NCBI RefSeq assembly: GCF_032164335.1
Contig: NZ_CP134152.1
Location: 1,054,001-1,118,000, forward strand
From: Winslowiella toletana
GTDB lineage: Bacteria; Pseudomonadota; Gammaproteobacteria; Enterobacterales; Enterobacteriaceae
Direction of reading: 5' to 3'
DNA length: 64,000 nt
Below the pieces are notes generated by a model. That model had not been told where the DNA came from and ran no database searches. It saw nothing but the letters and a program-made list of their open reading frames with translations. Of this stretch, positions 47,309-55,459 are shown piece by piece. Positions within the stretch are counted from its first letter, which is position 1. Every line of letters starts with the position of its first letter. The position numbers and the translations under genes were made by a program.

Positions 47309-47983
47309 CTACCAGGCAAGCTGCTTACCGGCATAATCGATAAAATGATGGCCGCCTTTACCGCGCCAGCTATCCAGCTGATCGGCTATGCCATTGACAC
47401 TTTCACTGATGGTCAGAGTGGCTTCGGCTCCGCCCATATCCGTCTGTACCCATCCCGGATGCACGCACAGCAGCGTCTGACCTTGCTGTTCGGTACTCTT
47501 ACTCAGCTCGCGTGACAGCATATTCAGCGCGCCTTTACTGGCGGAGTAGAGCGGATAAGTGGCGGACGGATTTTCATTCAGGCTGGCAAGCTGCGAAGAC
47601 ATCAGAGCCAGAATCCCGCTATCCGGCGCTAACAGCGGCAGCAGTTCTGCAGCGCAGCGCAGTGGAGAAAAGGTATTGGTGACAAACAGGGAAAAAAGCG
47701 CTTCATCACTGGTCTGGAGTAAGTTCTGATGATCCGGACCGAATACGCCAGCATTAATAAAAATGACCTCAAACTGGCTATCGCCCAGCGTCTGCTTAAC
47801 GCTACTGAGCTGAGCTGCATCGTTGATATCCAGCGTCAGCCAGTTGATGGCGGCGTGACATTCAGGAATGCTGTTACGGGTTGTAGCGCTGACCTGCCAG
47901 CCGCGTTCAGCCAGCGTGTTCGCCAGGCCTAACCCGATACCACGTGAAGCGCCGATAATCAGAGCATGTTTTGTGTGTGCCAT
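47309..47983 (-). CDS. Short-chain dehydrogenase/reductase (C-factor-like)
   Basis: A 224-residue classical SDR with nucleotide loop GASRGIGLGLANTL at residues 11-24, NAGVFG around 77, and the catalytic Tyr-Lys in YPLYSASKGALNML. CVHPGWVQTDMGG follows the catalytic block as in the CsgA/C-factor-like group. Substrate is unknown. It stands alone between the decayed exporter gene and the tRNA relic, as cargo at an integration site might. Confidence 0.8.
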   Translation of the reverse strand: MAHTKHALIIGASRGIGLGLANTLAERGWQVSATTRNSIPECHAAINWLTLDINDAAQLSSVKQTLGDSQFEVIFINAGVFGPDHQNLLQTSDEALFSLFVTNTFSPLRCAAELLPLLAPDSGILALMSSQLASLNENPSATYPLYSASKGALNMLSRELSKSTEQQGQTLLCVHPGWVQTDMGGAEATLTISESVNGIADQLDSWRGKGGHHFIDYAGKQLAW

Positions 47984-48142
47984 GCAGACTCCAGTTGATT
48001 AATGGGATGGGTAATCAGTAAGCATAGAGCTTATTTTACTCATGTGATAAACCGATTGAGCTGTAGGGCTGGCTGGTGGCATCAGGATTTTGCGGTGAGG
48101 TTAGTAAAAGTCAGCAGAGCAGGGCGAGAATCTTAATGGCAT

Positions 48143-48210
48143 GAAGATATAAATTGAATCAGGCATTCACAATGCGAGTATCGTAGGTTATATCGTGATT
48201 AACGGACCCA
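48143..48210 (+). pseudogene. Decayed tRNA-Thr (thrW-like) gene
   Basis: The segment aligns with enterobacterial thrW along its length with a short deletion in the D arm. GATATA of the acceptor stem is kept. The anticodon stem-loop reads GCATTCACAATGC instead of GCATTCGTAATGC, then TCGTAGGTT (variable and T arm) matches. The end TTAACGGACCCA matches TTATCGGCACCA at nine of twelve positions. The acceptor and T stems no longer pair and the anticodon is destroyed, so it cannot function. In E. coli thrW lies directly after proA. The reference sequence is from memory. Confidence 0.55.
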
Positions 48211-48230
48211 ACTAAGGGCCCGTTTTTTTT
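48201..48230 (+). terminator. Rho-independent terminator after the tRNA relic
   Basis: AACGGACCC at 48201-48209 pairs with GGGCCCGTT at 48216-48224 (one mismatch), and the T run extends to 48230. It reads on the plus strand, although no intact plus-strand gene precedes it, so it fits a leftover tRNA terminator. Confidence 0.75.
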
Positions 48231-48255
48231 ACAGTAAATTAATCACCCGAACAAT

Positions 48256-49365
48256 TTACTCCACCGGATGATTTTTCCCTTCTTCAATAAACTCATCACC
48301 TATCTCTTCCGCGTTCTCGGCATTATCGCGGCCTGACAGTAGGTTCCAGCAGGCAATAAACAGCGCTGCAATGAGTGGGCCGATAACAAAGCCGTTAATG
48401 CCATATACTTCCATACCGCCAAGGGTGGCAATCAGAATCATATAGTCCGGCATTTTGGTATCTTTGCCGACCAGCAGCGGACGCAAGATATTATCCACCA
48501 GGCCGATAACCACCACGAAGAACAGTACGATAAATATACCCTGCCACAGCATATCGGTGGCGAAGAAGTAGATGGCTGCCGGTACCCAAATAATCGCTGA
48601 ACCCACTGCCGGGATCAGTGACAGGAATGCCATCAGCGCGCCCCACAATACGCTGCCGTCAATGCCGGTAATCCAGAAGGCAATCCCGCCGAGCGCACCC
48701 TGTACCACCGCGACTATCACCGTTCCTTTAACCGTTGCCCGCGAGACGGCGGCAAACTTCATAAACAGATGATGCTTCACGTGGGTAGAAAGCGGCAGCG
48801 CCTCAAGAATCAGGCGTACCAGGTACGAACCGTCCTTCAGCAGGAAGAACAGCAGGTACAGCATAATGCCGAAGCCAATAGTAAAACTGAAAGTACTCTT
48901 ACCAATCAGGAACACACTGCCGGCAAGATATTGTCCGCCTTTCAGCGCCACGTCGGAAAGTTTCTGCTGAATGTCAGCGGCATTATCAAGGTTATTCTCG
49001 GCAAGGAAGTTCCTGGCCCAGCCTGGCAGATGCTGCAACAGCTCGGCGAGCACCGCCGGAAATTGCGTATTATTACCCTGTAGTTTGTTGTAAACCGTAT
49101 TAATTTCAAACGCCAGTGAAGAGGCAATGATTGCCAATGGCGTGAAAACAATCAGGCAAATTACCAGTAAGGTGACAAATGCCGCCAGTCCGTTTTTATC
49201 CCCCAGTTTCTGGCGGATTTTTGATTTTAATGGATGGAAAATCACTGCCAGGATGGCTGCCCATAAAATAGCGGAGTAATAAGGTGCAAGCACATCGAAG
49301 AAGGCGATGGTGACAATAAACAATATAAGGATAAAGAAACCTTTAGTTAATCCTTTGAATCTCAT
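48256..49365 (-). CDS. AI-2E family transporter (PerM/YdiK type)
   Basis: A 369-residue inner-membrane protein of the AI-2E exporter superfamily with about seven or eight helices: a pair near the N terminus, a soluble stretch (about 80-150), then the C-terminal core. FLSLIPAVGSAIIWVPAAIY and VDNILRPLLVGKDTKMPDYM are the superfamily signatures, followed by GGMEVYGINGFVIGPLIAAL. The tail is acidic. Members export AI-2 or act as Na+/H+ antiporters; the substrate here is unknown. It is divergent from the ClC gene. Confidence 0.85.
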   Translation of the reverse strand: MRFKGLTKGFFILILFIVTIAFFDVLAPYYSAILWAAILAVIFHPLKSKIRQKLGDKNGLAAFVTLLVICLIVFTPLAIIASSLAFEINTVYNKLQGNNTQFPAVLAELLQHLPGWARNFLAENNLDNAADIQQKLSDVALKGGQYLAGSVFLIGKSTFSFTIGFGIMLYLLFFLLKDGSYLVRLILEALPLSTHVKHHLFMKFAAVSRATVKGTVIVAVVQGALGGIAFWITGIDGSVLWGALMAFLSLIPAVGSAIIWVPAAIYFFATDMLWQGIFIVLFFVVVIGLVDNILRPLLVGKDTKMPDYMILIATLGGMEVYGINGFVIGPLIAALFIACWNLLSGRDNAENAEEIGDEFIEEGKNHPVE

Positions 49366-49570
49366 GGGTGTTCCTCGTAAAAAATCACCAACGAACTATA
49401 GAGCCTCTTTGTCACTTTGCAATGTGACAGTGAAAAAAGCGCTAATGAAGCTGAAGAGAGAATAAACCAATGTGAGGTGCAGATCGCCAGCCAACAGAAA
49501 GTTGTTGTTAGCCTCGATACCTCTGTTTCGGGTTATAGTTAGCCAATCTATTAGTTAAGGCTTTGAACTT

Positions 49571-50833
49571 ATGACACAAGTCACCAGCGGTAACCTGGTT
49601 TTTCATCGACTTTTGGCACTGGTGCTGACCGGTATCATCGCCGGACTGGGCGCGATGCTGCTGGCATTATTACTTCATGCTATCCAGCATCTGGCTTTTG
49701 GCTACAGCATGGATGAGGTGGTGGGCACCGAGTCCTTTTTGCAAGGGGTAACGGATGCCAGTGCGCAACGGCGTTTTGCGGTAATTGTCGGGGCCGGATT
49801 GGTTGCCGGATGTGGCTGGTGGCTGCTGGCGCGCTTCGGAAAGCCGCGGGTTTCAATCAGCGCGGTGGTGAAGGATCCGGGTAAGACGATGCCTTTTTTC
49901 ACCACGTTAATTCATGCGCTGCTGCAAATTATTACCGTAGCGCTCGGTTCTCCTTTAGGGCGGGAGGTTGCGCCGCGTGAAGTCGGTGCGCTGACCGCCG
50001 GAGTGGTAGCACGCCGTCTGGGATTATCGCTGGAAGATTCCCGCATTCTGCTGGCCTGTGGTGCCGGAGCCGGACTGGCGGCGGTCTATAATGTGCCGCT
50101 GGCCGGAGCGGTATTTACTCTCGAAGTATTACTGGTCTCGTTCCGCTGGGAAAGCGCGCTGGCCGCAATGCTTACCTCGGCGATTGCGGCCTGGGTAGCG
50201 ACTTTTGGTCTGGGTAATGAATCGCAATATCACTTTGCTGCCGGTGAGGTTACTCACTCTCTGGTGTGGTGGGCGCTGATTGCCGGGCCAATTCTTGGCG
50301 CTGCGGCGTGGGTTTTTCGTAAGCTGACTACCGGTGTGCGGCGTCAGGTGAAAACCAACTGGCAAATGCCGGTTTACAGCCTGCTGGCCTTTACGCTGTT
50401 GGCTGGGCTAAGTTTGTTCTTTCCGCAACTGCCGGGTAATGGCAAAGGGCCGATGCAGTTGGCGCTAAATGGTAGCCTTGATCTCTGGCTGGCGGCGATT
50501 CTGCTGGTGCTGAAGCTGGTGGTTATTTTGGCGGTACTGCGCGCCGGGGCTGAGGGCGGATTACTGACGCCCGGGCTGACCGTTGGCGCCTTGCTCAGTA
50601 TTTTGCTGTTTACCGCGTGGCAAACCGTGATGCCGGGCGGAGACGGCAGCAGCTACGCTCTGGTGGGCGGCGCTTCATTTCTTGCCGCATCAATGCAAAT
50701 GCCGTTTACCGCAGTGGTGCTGATCATGGAGTTTACCCATATGGACCACGATTATTTTGTTCCGGTGATGTTATGCGTGTGCGGATCTTACTTTACCTGT
50801 AAGGCGCTGGAGATTAATGGAACCAACGGCTAA
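49571..50833 (+). CDS. ClC-family chloride channel/antiporter, atypical
   Basis: A 420-residue membrane protein with the ClC layout of many helices. ALGSPLGREVAPREVGA corresponds to the GREGP selectivity motif but with Val-Ala for Gly, keeping the gating-type Glu. GAGAGLAAVYNVPLAGAVFTLE and GAEGGLLTPGLTVGALL are standard. The first filter motif (GSGIP with its central Ser) is not seen; its place holds KPRVSISAVVKDP. It probably moves anions, but ion preference may differ from ClcA/ClcB. Family is sure, function is not. Confidence 0.85.
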   Translation: MTQVTSGNLVFHRLLALVLTGIIAGLGAMLLALLLHAIQHLAFGYSMDEVVGTESFLQGVTDASAQRRFAVIVGAGLVAGCGWWLLARFGKPRVSISAVVKDPGKTMPFFTTLIHALLQIITVALGSPLGREVAPREVGALTAGVVARRLGLSLEDSRILLACGAGAGLAAVYNVPLAGAVFTLEVLLVSFRWESALAAMLTSAIAAWVATFGLGNESQYHFAAGEVTHSLVWWALIAGPILGAAAWVFRKLTTGVRRQVKTNWQMPVYSLLAFTLLAGLSLFFPQLPGNGKGPMQLALNGSLDLWLAAILLVLKLVVILAVLRAGAEGGLLTPGLTVGALLSILLFTAWQTVMPGGDGSSYALVGGASFLAASMQMPFTAVVLIMEFTHMDHDYFVPVMLCVCGSYFTCKALEINGTNG

Positions 50834-51064
50834 GAAAGATTTTTACCGATAACCAACCGATTTATCTTTTATCCCAACAATGCGTGCCGCTGTTTGGTTT
50901 TATATTTGAGCCGCGGCGCGCCTGGGGCGTTTCAGTGCAGGCCGTTACGCCAGAAAATCAGCTGAATAATGTTGCTGGTCATATCTGTACGGTTTCCAGC
51001 CGTTATCCGCTAATATCTTTCGATTACAGGAGCGGAAAACGTCCCGCTCCTGAAAGCTGGATAC

Positions 51065-51754
51065 TCAGGAAATATCTTTTAGCCGTTGGGTAGAGCTGGC
51101 GATCATCGCCAGCGCCGCCTGCTCGGCAGCCTGAGGATTCTGATGGCGAATCGCGTCATACAGGATTTTATGTTCCTGAAGCGTTTTCGGCATATTTGCG
51201 GCATCACCCATCCAGGTTCGCTCAAACACCACGCGCTGTAGCGAGCGAATCGCCACATTTAGCTGCTGTAAAACCGGGTTGTGAGCAGCGTGCAGCACGG
51301 CATCGTGATAACGGATATCGGCCTCGTTAAACGCCTGACGATCCTGATTATTCGCCACCATATCATTCAGCGCAGTTTCAATCAGCGTCAGGTCACTGGA
51401 GGTTGCGCGTTCGGCGGCCCAGCGAGCAATCGCTGGCTCAACCAGGTTACGGACCTCGCTCATGGCGGCAATCAGCTGCGGATCGTATTGATTATCCAGC
51501 ACCCATTGCAGCACTTCAGTATCAAGGAAATTCCACTGGCTACGCGGCGCAACAAAAGCACCACGATAGCGCTTAATCTCCACCAGCCGCTTTTCCGTCA
51601 GTGAGCGAAACACTTCACGAATGATATTGCGCGAGGTGGCAAACTCTTCACAGAGTTCAGCTTCGGTTGGCAGCGAGGTGCCCGGCACATATTTGCCGCT
51701 GACAATCTGGCTGCCGAGAGTGGTAATAATTCGGTCGGTTTTAGCGATGGCCAT
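51065..51754 (-). CDS. GntR-family (FadR/FCD) regulator
   Basis: A 229-residue regulator. The winged helix-turn-helix (residues about 5-75) has YVPGTSLPTEAELCEEFATS and RNIIREVFRSLTEKRLVEI; the FCD domain runs about 80-225 with metal-ligand-like residues (EVRNLVEPAIARWAAER, YHDAVLHAAHNPVL). It most resembles the sugar-acid group (DgoR/ExuR/LgoR). It lies downstream of the dehydrogenase genes in the same orientation, 157 bp after the last one, with a palindrome TTTGTACTACAAA upstream. Sugar-acid control of those dehydrogenases is plausible. Confidence 0.82.
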   Translation of the reverse strand: MAIAKTDRIITTLGSQIVSGKYVPGTSLPTEAELCEEFATSRNIIREVFRSLTEKRLVEIKRYRGAFVAPRSQWNFLDTEVLQWVLDNQYDPQLIAAMSEVRNLVEPAIARWAAERATSSDLTLIETALNDMVANNQDRQAFNEADIRYHDAVLHAAHNPVLQQLNVAIRSLQRVVFERTWMGDAANMPKTLQEHKILYDAIRHQNPQAAEQAALAMIASSTQRLKDIS

Positions 51755-51817
51755 ACGCTCTCCCTGGCAAAATATCTGACAGCGTACTTTACCGTGATTG
51801 CCAGATTTTTCCTCAAC

Positions 51818-51830
51818 TTTGTACTACAAA
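51818..51830. promoter_or_regulatory. FadR/GntR-type operator upstream of the regulator gene
   Basis: TTTGTACTACAAA is a perfect inverted repeat around a central C. The TTGTAnTACAA core is typical of GntR regulators of sugar-acid genes. It lies 64 bp upstream of the regulator start, suggesting autoregulation. I found no second perfect copy near the dehydrogenase operon start. Confidence 0.6.
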
Positions 51831-51910
51831 CTTAGTGGAGTTGGCGCTATAGCGAGGGATAAGCTGATTAATTTCGCCCCGGATGAGGCGAAATTAATCG
51901 GATTTAACGA

Positions 51911-53254
51911 TTATTGATGACGACGACGCCAGAGTAACCACATCAGCAGAATTACTACCACTACTGCACCAGCAATCATGCCGCCTCGTGCCATTAACAG
52001 CAGCGGTGAGGTCGCACCGCCCTGGCGGAGTTCTGCAACCCGCTCAGCGCTTATCTGCACGTTGCGGTGAGCAATATCGCTCATCAGATAGTTGGTGACG
52101 TCAGCAATCTGGCTATCGTTAAGCTCATGCCGGAAGCCGATCATGCCCTGTCGGTGCTCAGGCCAGACGCCATCCAGTATCGCCATTGCCACGTTATCCG
52201 CGTTGGGTTTATCCAGCACCGGATTGCCTGCCAGCGCCGGTAAACCGTTCAGTCCGGTACCCGATAAGTTATGGCAGGAGGCGCAGTTGTTACGGTAAAT
52301 ACTTTCACCGCGACTCAGCTTCGACAATGCTTGTGGTGTGTCATCGCCGCGAACCGGTGTTAATCCCTCCGGTGAGGGCGCAGTGCCGTGCTGCTTATCA
52401 TCAGGTAAAAGATAAGCGGCCATCGCATTAATATCTTCTGGCGTCATCCGCGAGAAGCTCTTGTCGATAGCCTCCAGCATCGGGCCGCCCGCCGTAGCAC
52501 CATTGCTGGTGTGGCCGGTCATCAGGTATTCCGCCAGCATCTGACGGCTCCAGTTACCTATGCCATGTTGGCTGTCTGGCGTGATATTTGGCGCATACCA
52601 GGTACCGAGTGATGCGCCGGATAACGCCTGATCCTGCTTCTCCGCCATCAAAAAGTTACGCGGTGTGTGGCAGGTGCTGCAGTGCGCCAGACCGTTTACC
52701 AGATAAGCACCGCGGTTCCACTCTGCGGAATGTGCGCTGTCTGGCGTAAACGGTTTCTCATTCAGGAACAGCAAATTCCACGCCGCCATCGAGAAGCGCA
52801 GGTTAAACGGGAAGGGCAGCGCCGTGGCTTGCGGATGCGTATCGACTGCCTTTACGCCATGCATAAAATAGGCATAAAGCGCGGAGACATCTTCATCGGT
52901 CAGCGTGGCGTAAGCGGTGTAAGGCATTGCCGGGTACAGCTGACTGCCATCGCCGCGTACCCCTTTACGCAGCGCGTCGGCGAATTGCTGCTCGGTATAG
53001 TTGCCGATCCCGGCGCTAAGCGATGGCGTGATATTGGTGCTGTAAATGGTGCCCAGCGGGCTGACAATCGGATGCCCGCCGCTGAACGCCGCTTTGCCTT
53101 CGTCGCTGTGGCATGCGCCACAGTCACCGGCAATTGCCAGGTATTCCCCACGTTTAATTAATTCACTCTGATCTGCGCTGGCAACCGCGATACTGCTGTT
53201 CATCGCCAGCAACACGGCTGCCAACGGCAGCACTTTTCTCCACCGCTTACCCAT
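51911..53254 (-). CDS. Triheme cytochrome c subunit of FAD dehydrogenase, set 1
   Basis: A 447-residue membrane-anchored cytochrome that passes electrons from the periplasmic dehydrogenase to ubiquinone. There is a signal peptide (VLPLAAVLLAMNSSIAVASA), then three haem c sites CGACH, CSTCH and CASCH at about residues 45, 190 and 330. A C-terminal anchor follows (MIAGAVVVVILLMWLLWRRR). I chose the ATG at 53254, 7 bp after GAGGAG; a start at 53269 is possible. It overlaps the large-subunit gene by 8 bp. It is the last gene of the small-large-cytochrome set. Confidence 0.88.
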   Translation of the reverse strand: MGKRWRKVLPLAAVLLAMNSSIAVASADQSELIKRGEYLAIAGDCGACHSDEGKAAFSGGHPIVSPLGTIYSTNITPSLSAGIGNYTEQQFADALRKGVRGDGSQLYPAMPYTAYATLTDEDVSALYAYFMHGVKAVDTHPQATALPFPFNLRFSMAAWNLLFLNEKPFTPDSAHSAEWNRGAYLVNGLAHCSTCHTPRNFLMAEKQDQALSGASLGTWYAPNITPDSQHGIGNWSRQMLAEYLMTGHTSNGATAGGPMLEAIDKSFSRMTPEDINAMAAYLLPDDKQHGTAPSPEGLTPVRGDDTPQALSKLSRGESIYRNNCASCHNLSGTGLNGLPALAGNPVLDKPNADNVAMAILDGVWPEHRQGMIGFRHELNDSQIADVTNYLMSDIAHRNVQISAERVAELRQGGATSPLLLMARGGMIAGAVVVVILLMWLLWRRRHQ

Positions 53255-54860
53255 GTTGAGTCTCCTCAAGCACTTTATCGGCGGTTCTTAACGCCAGTGC
53301 CATCGCCGTCAGTGTTACGTTACAGGTTCCCACCGTTGGCATTACGCCGGTGCCGACCATAAACAGGTTCTGATGATCGTGGGCGCGGCCCCACTGGTCG
53401 GTGACGCTGTTGGCTGGATCGAGGCCCATCGACAGCGTGCCGGTGATATGCTGACGGTTTGAGAACGCACCGCTTTTGCTGTGTTTGATATTGGTCGCGC
53501 CCAGTTTTGCCGCAATCTGGTCGTAACACTGGCGCGTGACTTCGGTGCCTTTCAACACGTAGTCATCCATACTCCAGTAAAGCGCGGGCGTTGGCAGACC
53601 AAGCGCATCTTTTTTGTCGCTAAGCGTGACGCGGTTATTGCGGTCCGGCAGCTGCTCAAGGGCATTCTTGATGCTCAGGCGGCGAGCGGCACGAAAGCGA
53701 ATCTGCTCTTCAAGATTCTTACCGTAGTAGCCTTCGGCCAGCAGCTCTTTGGTGACGGCAGCCACCTGCGAGGCGTTAGAGATATCAATACGGAACGGTG
53801 CATGTTCTGAGCGGAAATCACCGTCGCGGAACTGCCCGATGGAACTTGGGCTGACCGGGCCACGGCCAGGCCAGATCGGTTCATCTACGTCGAAGGTAAT
53901 GCCAATCGCCGGATGATCGCACAGGTTGCGGCCAACATTATCTCTGGCGTTGGCAATGCCGGTCGGGAATTTCTCGCTGGTGGATATCAGCAGTAATTTC
54001 GGCGTCTCAATGGCGTTTGCCGACAGAACAAATGTCTGGCCGGTGACGCGATGACTGACTTTTTCCCAGTCATAGTAATGGACGGCAGTAATCTTGCCCT
54101 GACTGTCATGTTCCAGTTTATACACCACCGCTTCGGTCACTATCTTCACTCCGGACGCTTCTGCCTGACTGGCGGCGATACCGCCATGGTATTGCGCGTC
54201 AATCGGACACAGCGGCATGCAGTTGTTATTGCCGCAGCAGGCCGGACGACCATCGTAGCTGTGGCTGTTGCGTCCGGTGCAGTCATCCAGCACTTTAAAA
54301 TCCGGTGCCAGACGTTCGGTAACGCGCTGTTGCAGCCAGGAAGCAGGAACGCGCTCCATCGGAAACGGTTTGGCGCGTGGCGAACCGGTATCCATTGAGC
54401 CGCCAACACCGGCAATCACTTCGGCCTGATAGTAATAGTCTTCCAGGTCGTCATAGCTGATTGGCCAGTCTTTACCAATGCCGTAGACGCTGTGTTGACG
54501 AAAGTCGTTGGGCAGATAGCGCCAGAGCTGCGCCGCCCAGTGCCAGCTGGTACCGCCAAACATACGAATATACTGCGCCTGGAAAGCGTGTGGTCCGGTC
54601 TGTTCCAGATAATGGTTGGGTTCTGGCGTAAAGCGCGGTTGCGGTGCCAGTTCCGAGTACGGATAGGGTGACATAAAGTCGGACTTAAACGCCGACTCAC
54701 GAAAGCGCTCAACCAGTTCAGCACGCCCGACTTTCGGGCCGGATTCCAGCAGCAATACCGATTTACCAGCTTTGGCCAGGCGGGTGGCTAGCAGGGAGCC
54801 ACAAACACCGGCACCAATCACCACGACGTCGGCAGAATTATTTTTATCCATCAATGACAT
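53247..54860 (-). CDS. GMC-type FAD dehydrogenase large subunit, set 1
   Basis: A 537-residue GMC-family flavoprotein. The dinucleotide fold VVVIGAGVCGSLLATRLAKA lies near the N terminus, and the catalytic His region near the C terminus (NRQHITGTLSMG) with a VGTGVMPTVGTCNVT end block. ACCGNNNCMPLCPIDA has a CC-x4-C-x3-C pattern, like the cysteines that hold a [3Fe-4S] cluster in bacterial FAD glucose dehydrogenase. No signal peptide is seen; export with the Tat small subunit is expected. Substrate is gluconate, 2-ketogluconate, sorbitol or similar; the length fits 2-ketogluconate dehydrogenase better than the 615-residue gluconate enzyme. Confidence 0.86.
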   Translation of the reverse strand: MSLMDKNNSADVVVIGAGVCGSLLATRLAKAGKSVLLLESGPKVGRAELVERFRESAFKSDFMSPYPYSELAPQPRFTPEPNHYLEQTGPHAFQAQYIRMFGGTSWHWAAQLWRYLPNDFRQHSVYGIGKDWPISYDDLEDYYYQAEVIAGVGGSMDTGSPRAKPFPMERVPASWLQQRVTERLAPDFKVLDDCTGRNSHSYDGRPACCGNNNCMPLCPIDAQYHGGIAASQAEASGVKIVTEAVVYKLEHDSQGKITAVHYYDWEKVSHRVTGQTFVLSANAIETPKLLLISTSEKFPTGIANARDNVGRNLCDHPAIGITFDVDEPIWPGRGPVSPSSIGQFRDGDFRSEHAPFRIDISNASQVAAVTKELLAEGYYGKNLEEQIRFRAARRLSIKNALEQLPDRNNRVTLSDKKDALGLPTPALYWSMDDYVLKGTEVTRQCYDQIAAKLGATNIKHSKSGAFSNRQHITGTLSMGLDPANSVTDQWGRAHDHQNLFMVGTGVMPTVGTCNVTLTAMALALRTADKVLEETQHG

Positions 54861-54878
54861 TACTCTAAATAATTGATT

Positions 54879-55382
54879 TTAAGGTTTTTGCTGCCAGCTA
54901 CCGCAAGGCCCGTAAGAGAAGCTCGGCGGCACCAGTTTGTCGGCGACCAGCTGGTTAGCCAGGGTGTTGACGTAAGTGATATAAATTGCCTGCTTACCTT
55001 TACCCACCACACCGCTGTACCAGCCTGCGAGGATGGTCTTTGCCAGTTTCTCCTCGCTGGTATTGCTTTCCGGGAAGCTCAGCAGCGGCTGTTCCAGCAG
55101 CTCGGGTTGCTGCGCCAGCAGCTGTTTTAACTGCCCCAGTTCCTGAGAAATATTCGGCTGTATCAGTTGCAGCGCATTAAACAGTGCCAGGCCGACGGCT
55201 TCATTCAGTGAGGTCTGCATTGTCAGCTGACGGGATATTTGCAACAGATCGGCCAGCCCTTGCGTGTGACGTGTTGGCATTGCGGCATTCAGCTTCGGCA
55301 GCGGCAGGATTTGCCCCGCCACGCCGGTCAGTGCTACAACTCCGGCCAGCTTAAGAACGCGTCTGCGTGTGTATTGTTTCAT
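54879..55382 (-). CDS. Tat-exported small subunit of FAD dehydrogenase, set 1
   Basis: A 167-residue protein with twin-arginine signal TRRRVLKLAGVVALTGVAG at the N terminus. It belongs to the sorbitol/gluconate dehydrogenase small-subunit group, a hitch-hiker that carries the cofactor-loaded large subunit across the membrane. AKTILAGWYSGVVGKG and SYGPCGSWQQKP near the end are typical. It lies 18 bp upstream of the large-subunit gene and is the first gene of set 1. Confidence 0.85.
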   Translation of the reverse strand: MKQYTRRRVLKLAGVVALTGVAGQILPLPKLNAAMPTRHTQGLADLLQISRQLTMQTSLNEAVGLALFNALQLIQPNISQELGQLKQLLAQQPELLEQPLLSFPESNTSEEKLAKTILAGWYSGVVGKGKQAIYITYVNTLANQLVADKLVPPSFSYGPCGSWQQKP

Positions 55383-55395
55383 CGTATTATTTTTC

Positions 55396-55420
55396 TCATA
55401 AAATCGCCGCCCGAAGGCGA
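55396..55420 (-). terminator. Hairpin between the two dehydrogenase sets
   Basis: On the minus strand TCGCC and GGCGA pair around TTCGGGC, followed by TTTTATGAG. It lies in the 77-bp gap between the cytochrome gene of set 2 and the small-subunit gene of set 1. It may be a weak terminator that lowers expression of set 1 relative to set 2. Confidence 0.4.
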
Positions 55421-55459
55421 CGTCTCTGGTGGCGAACAGGATAATCCAGCAATCGCGTA

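Noticed and set aside
48121..48230. Functional tRNA with a CAC (Val) anticodon
   Set aside because: Acceptor and T stems do not pair and the D arm is shortened, so it cannot fold as a working tRNA.
50884..51093. 69-codon frame after the ClC gene
   Set aside because: No Shine-Dalgarno, no family pattern, and it runs into the antisense of the GntR gene; the 230-bp gap looks non-coding.
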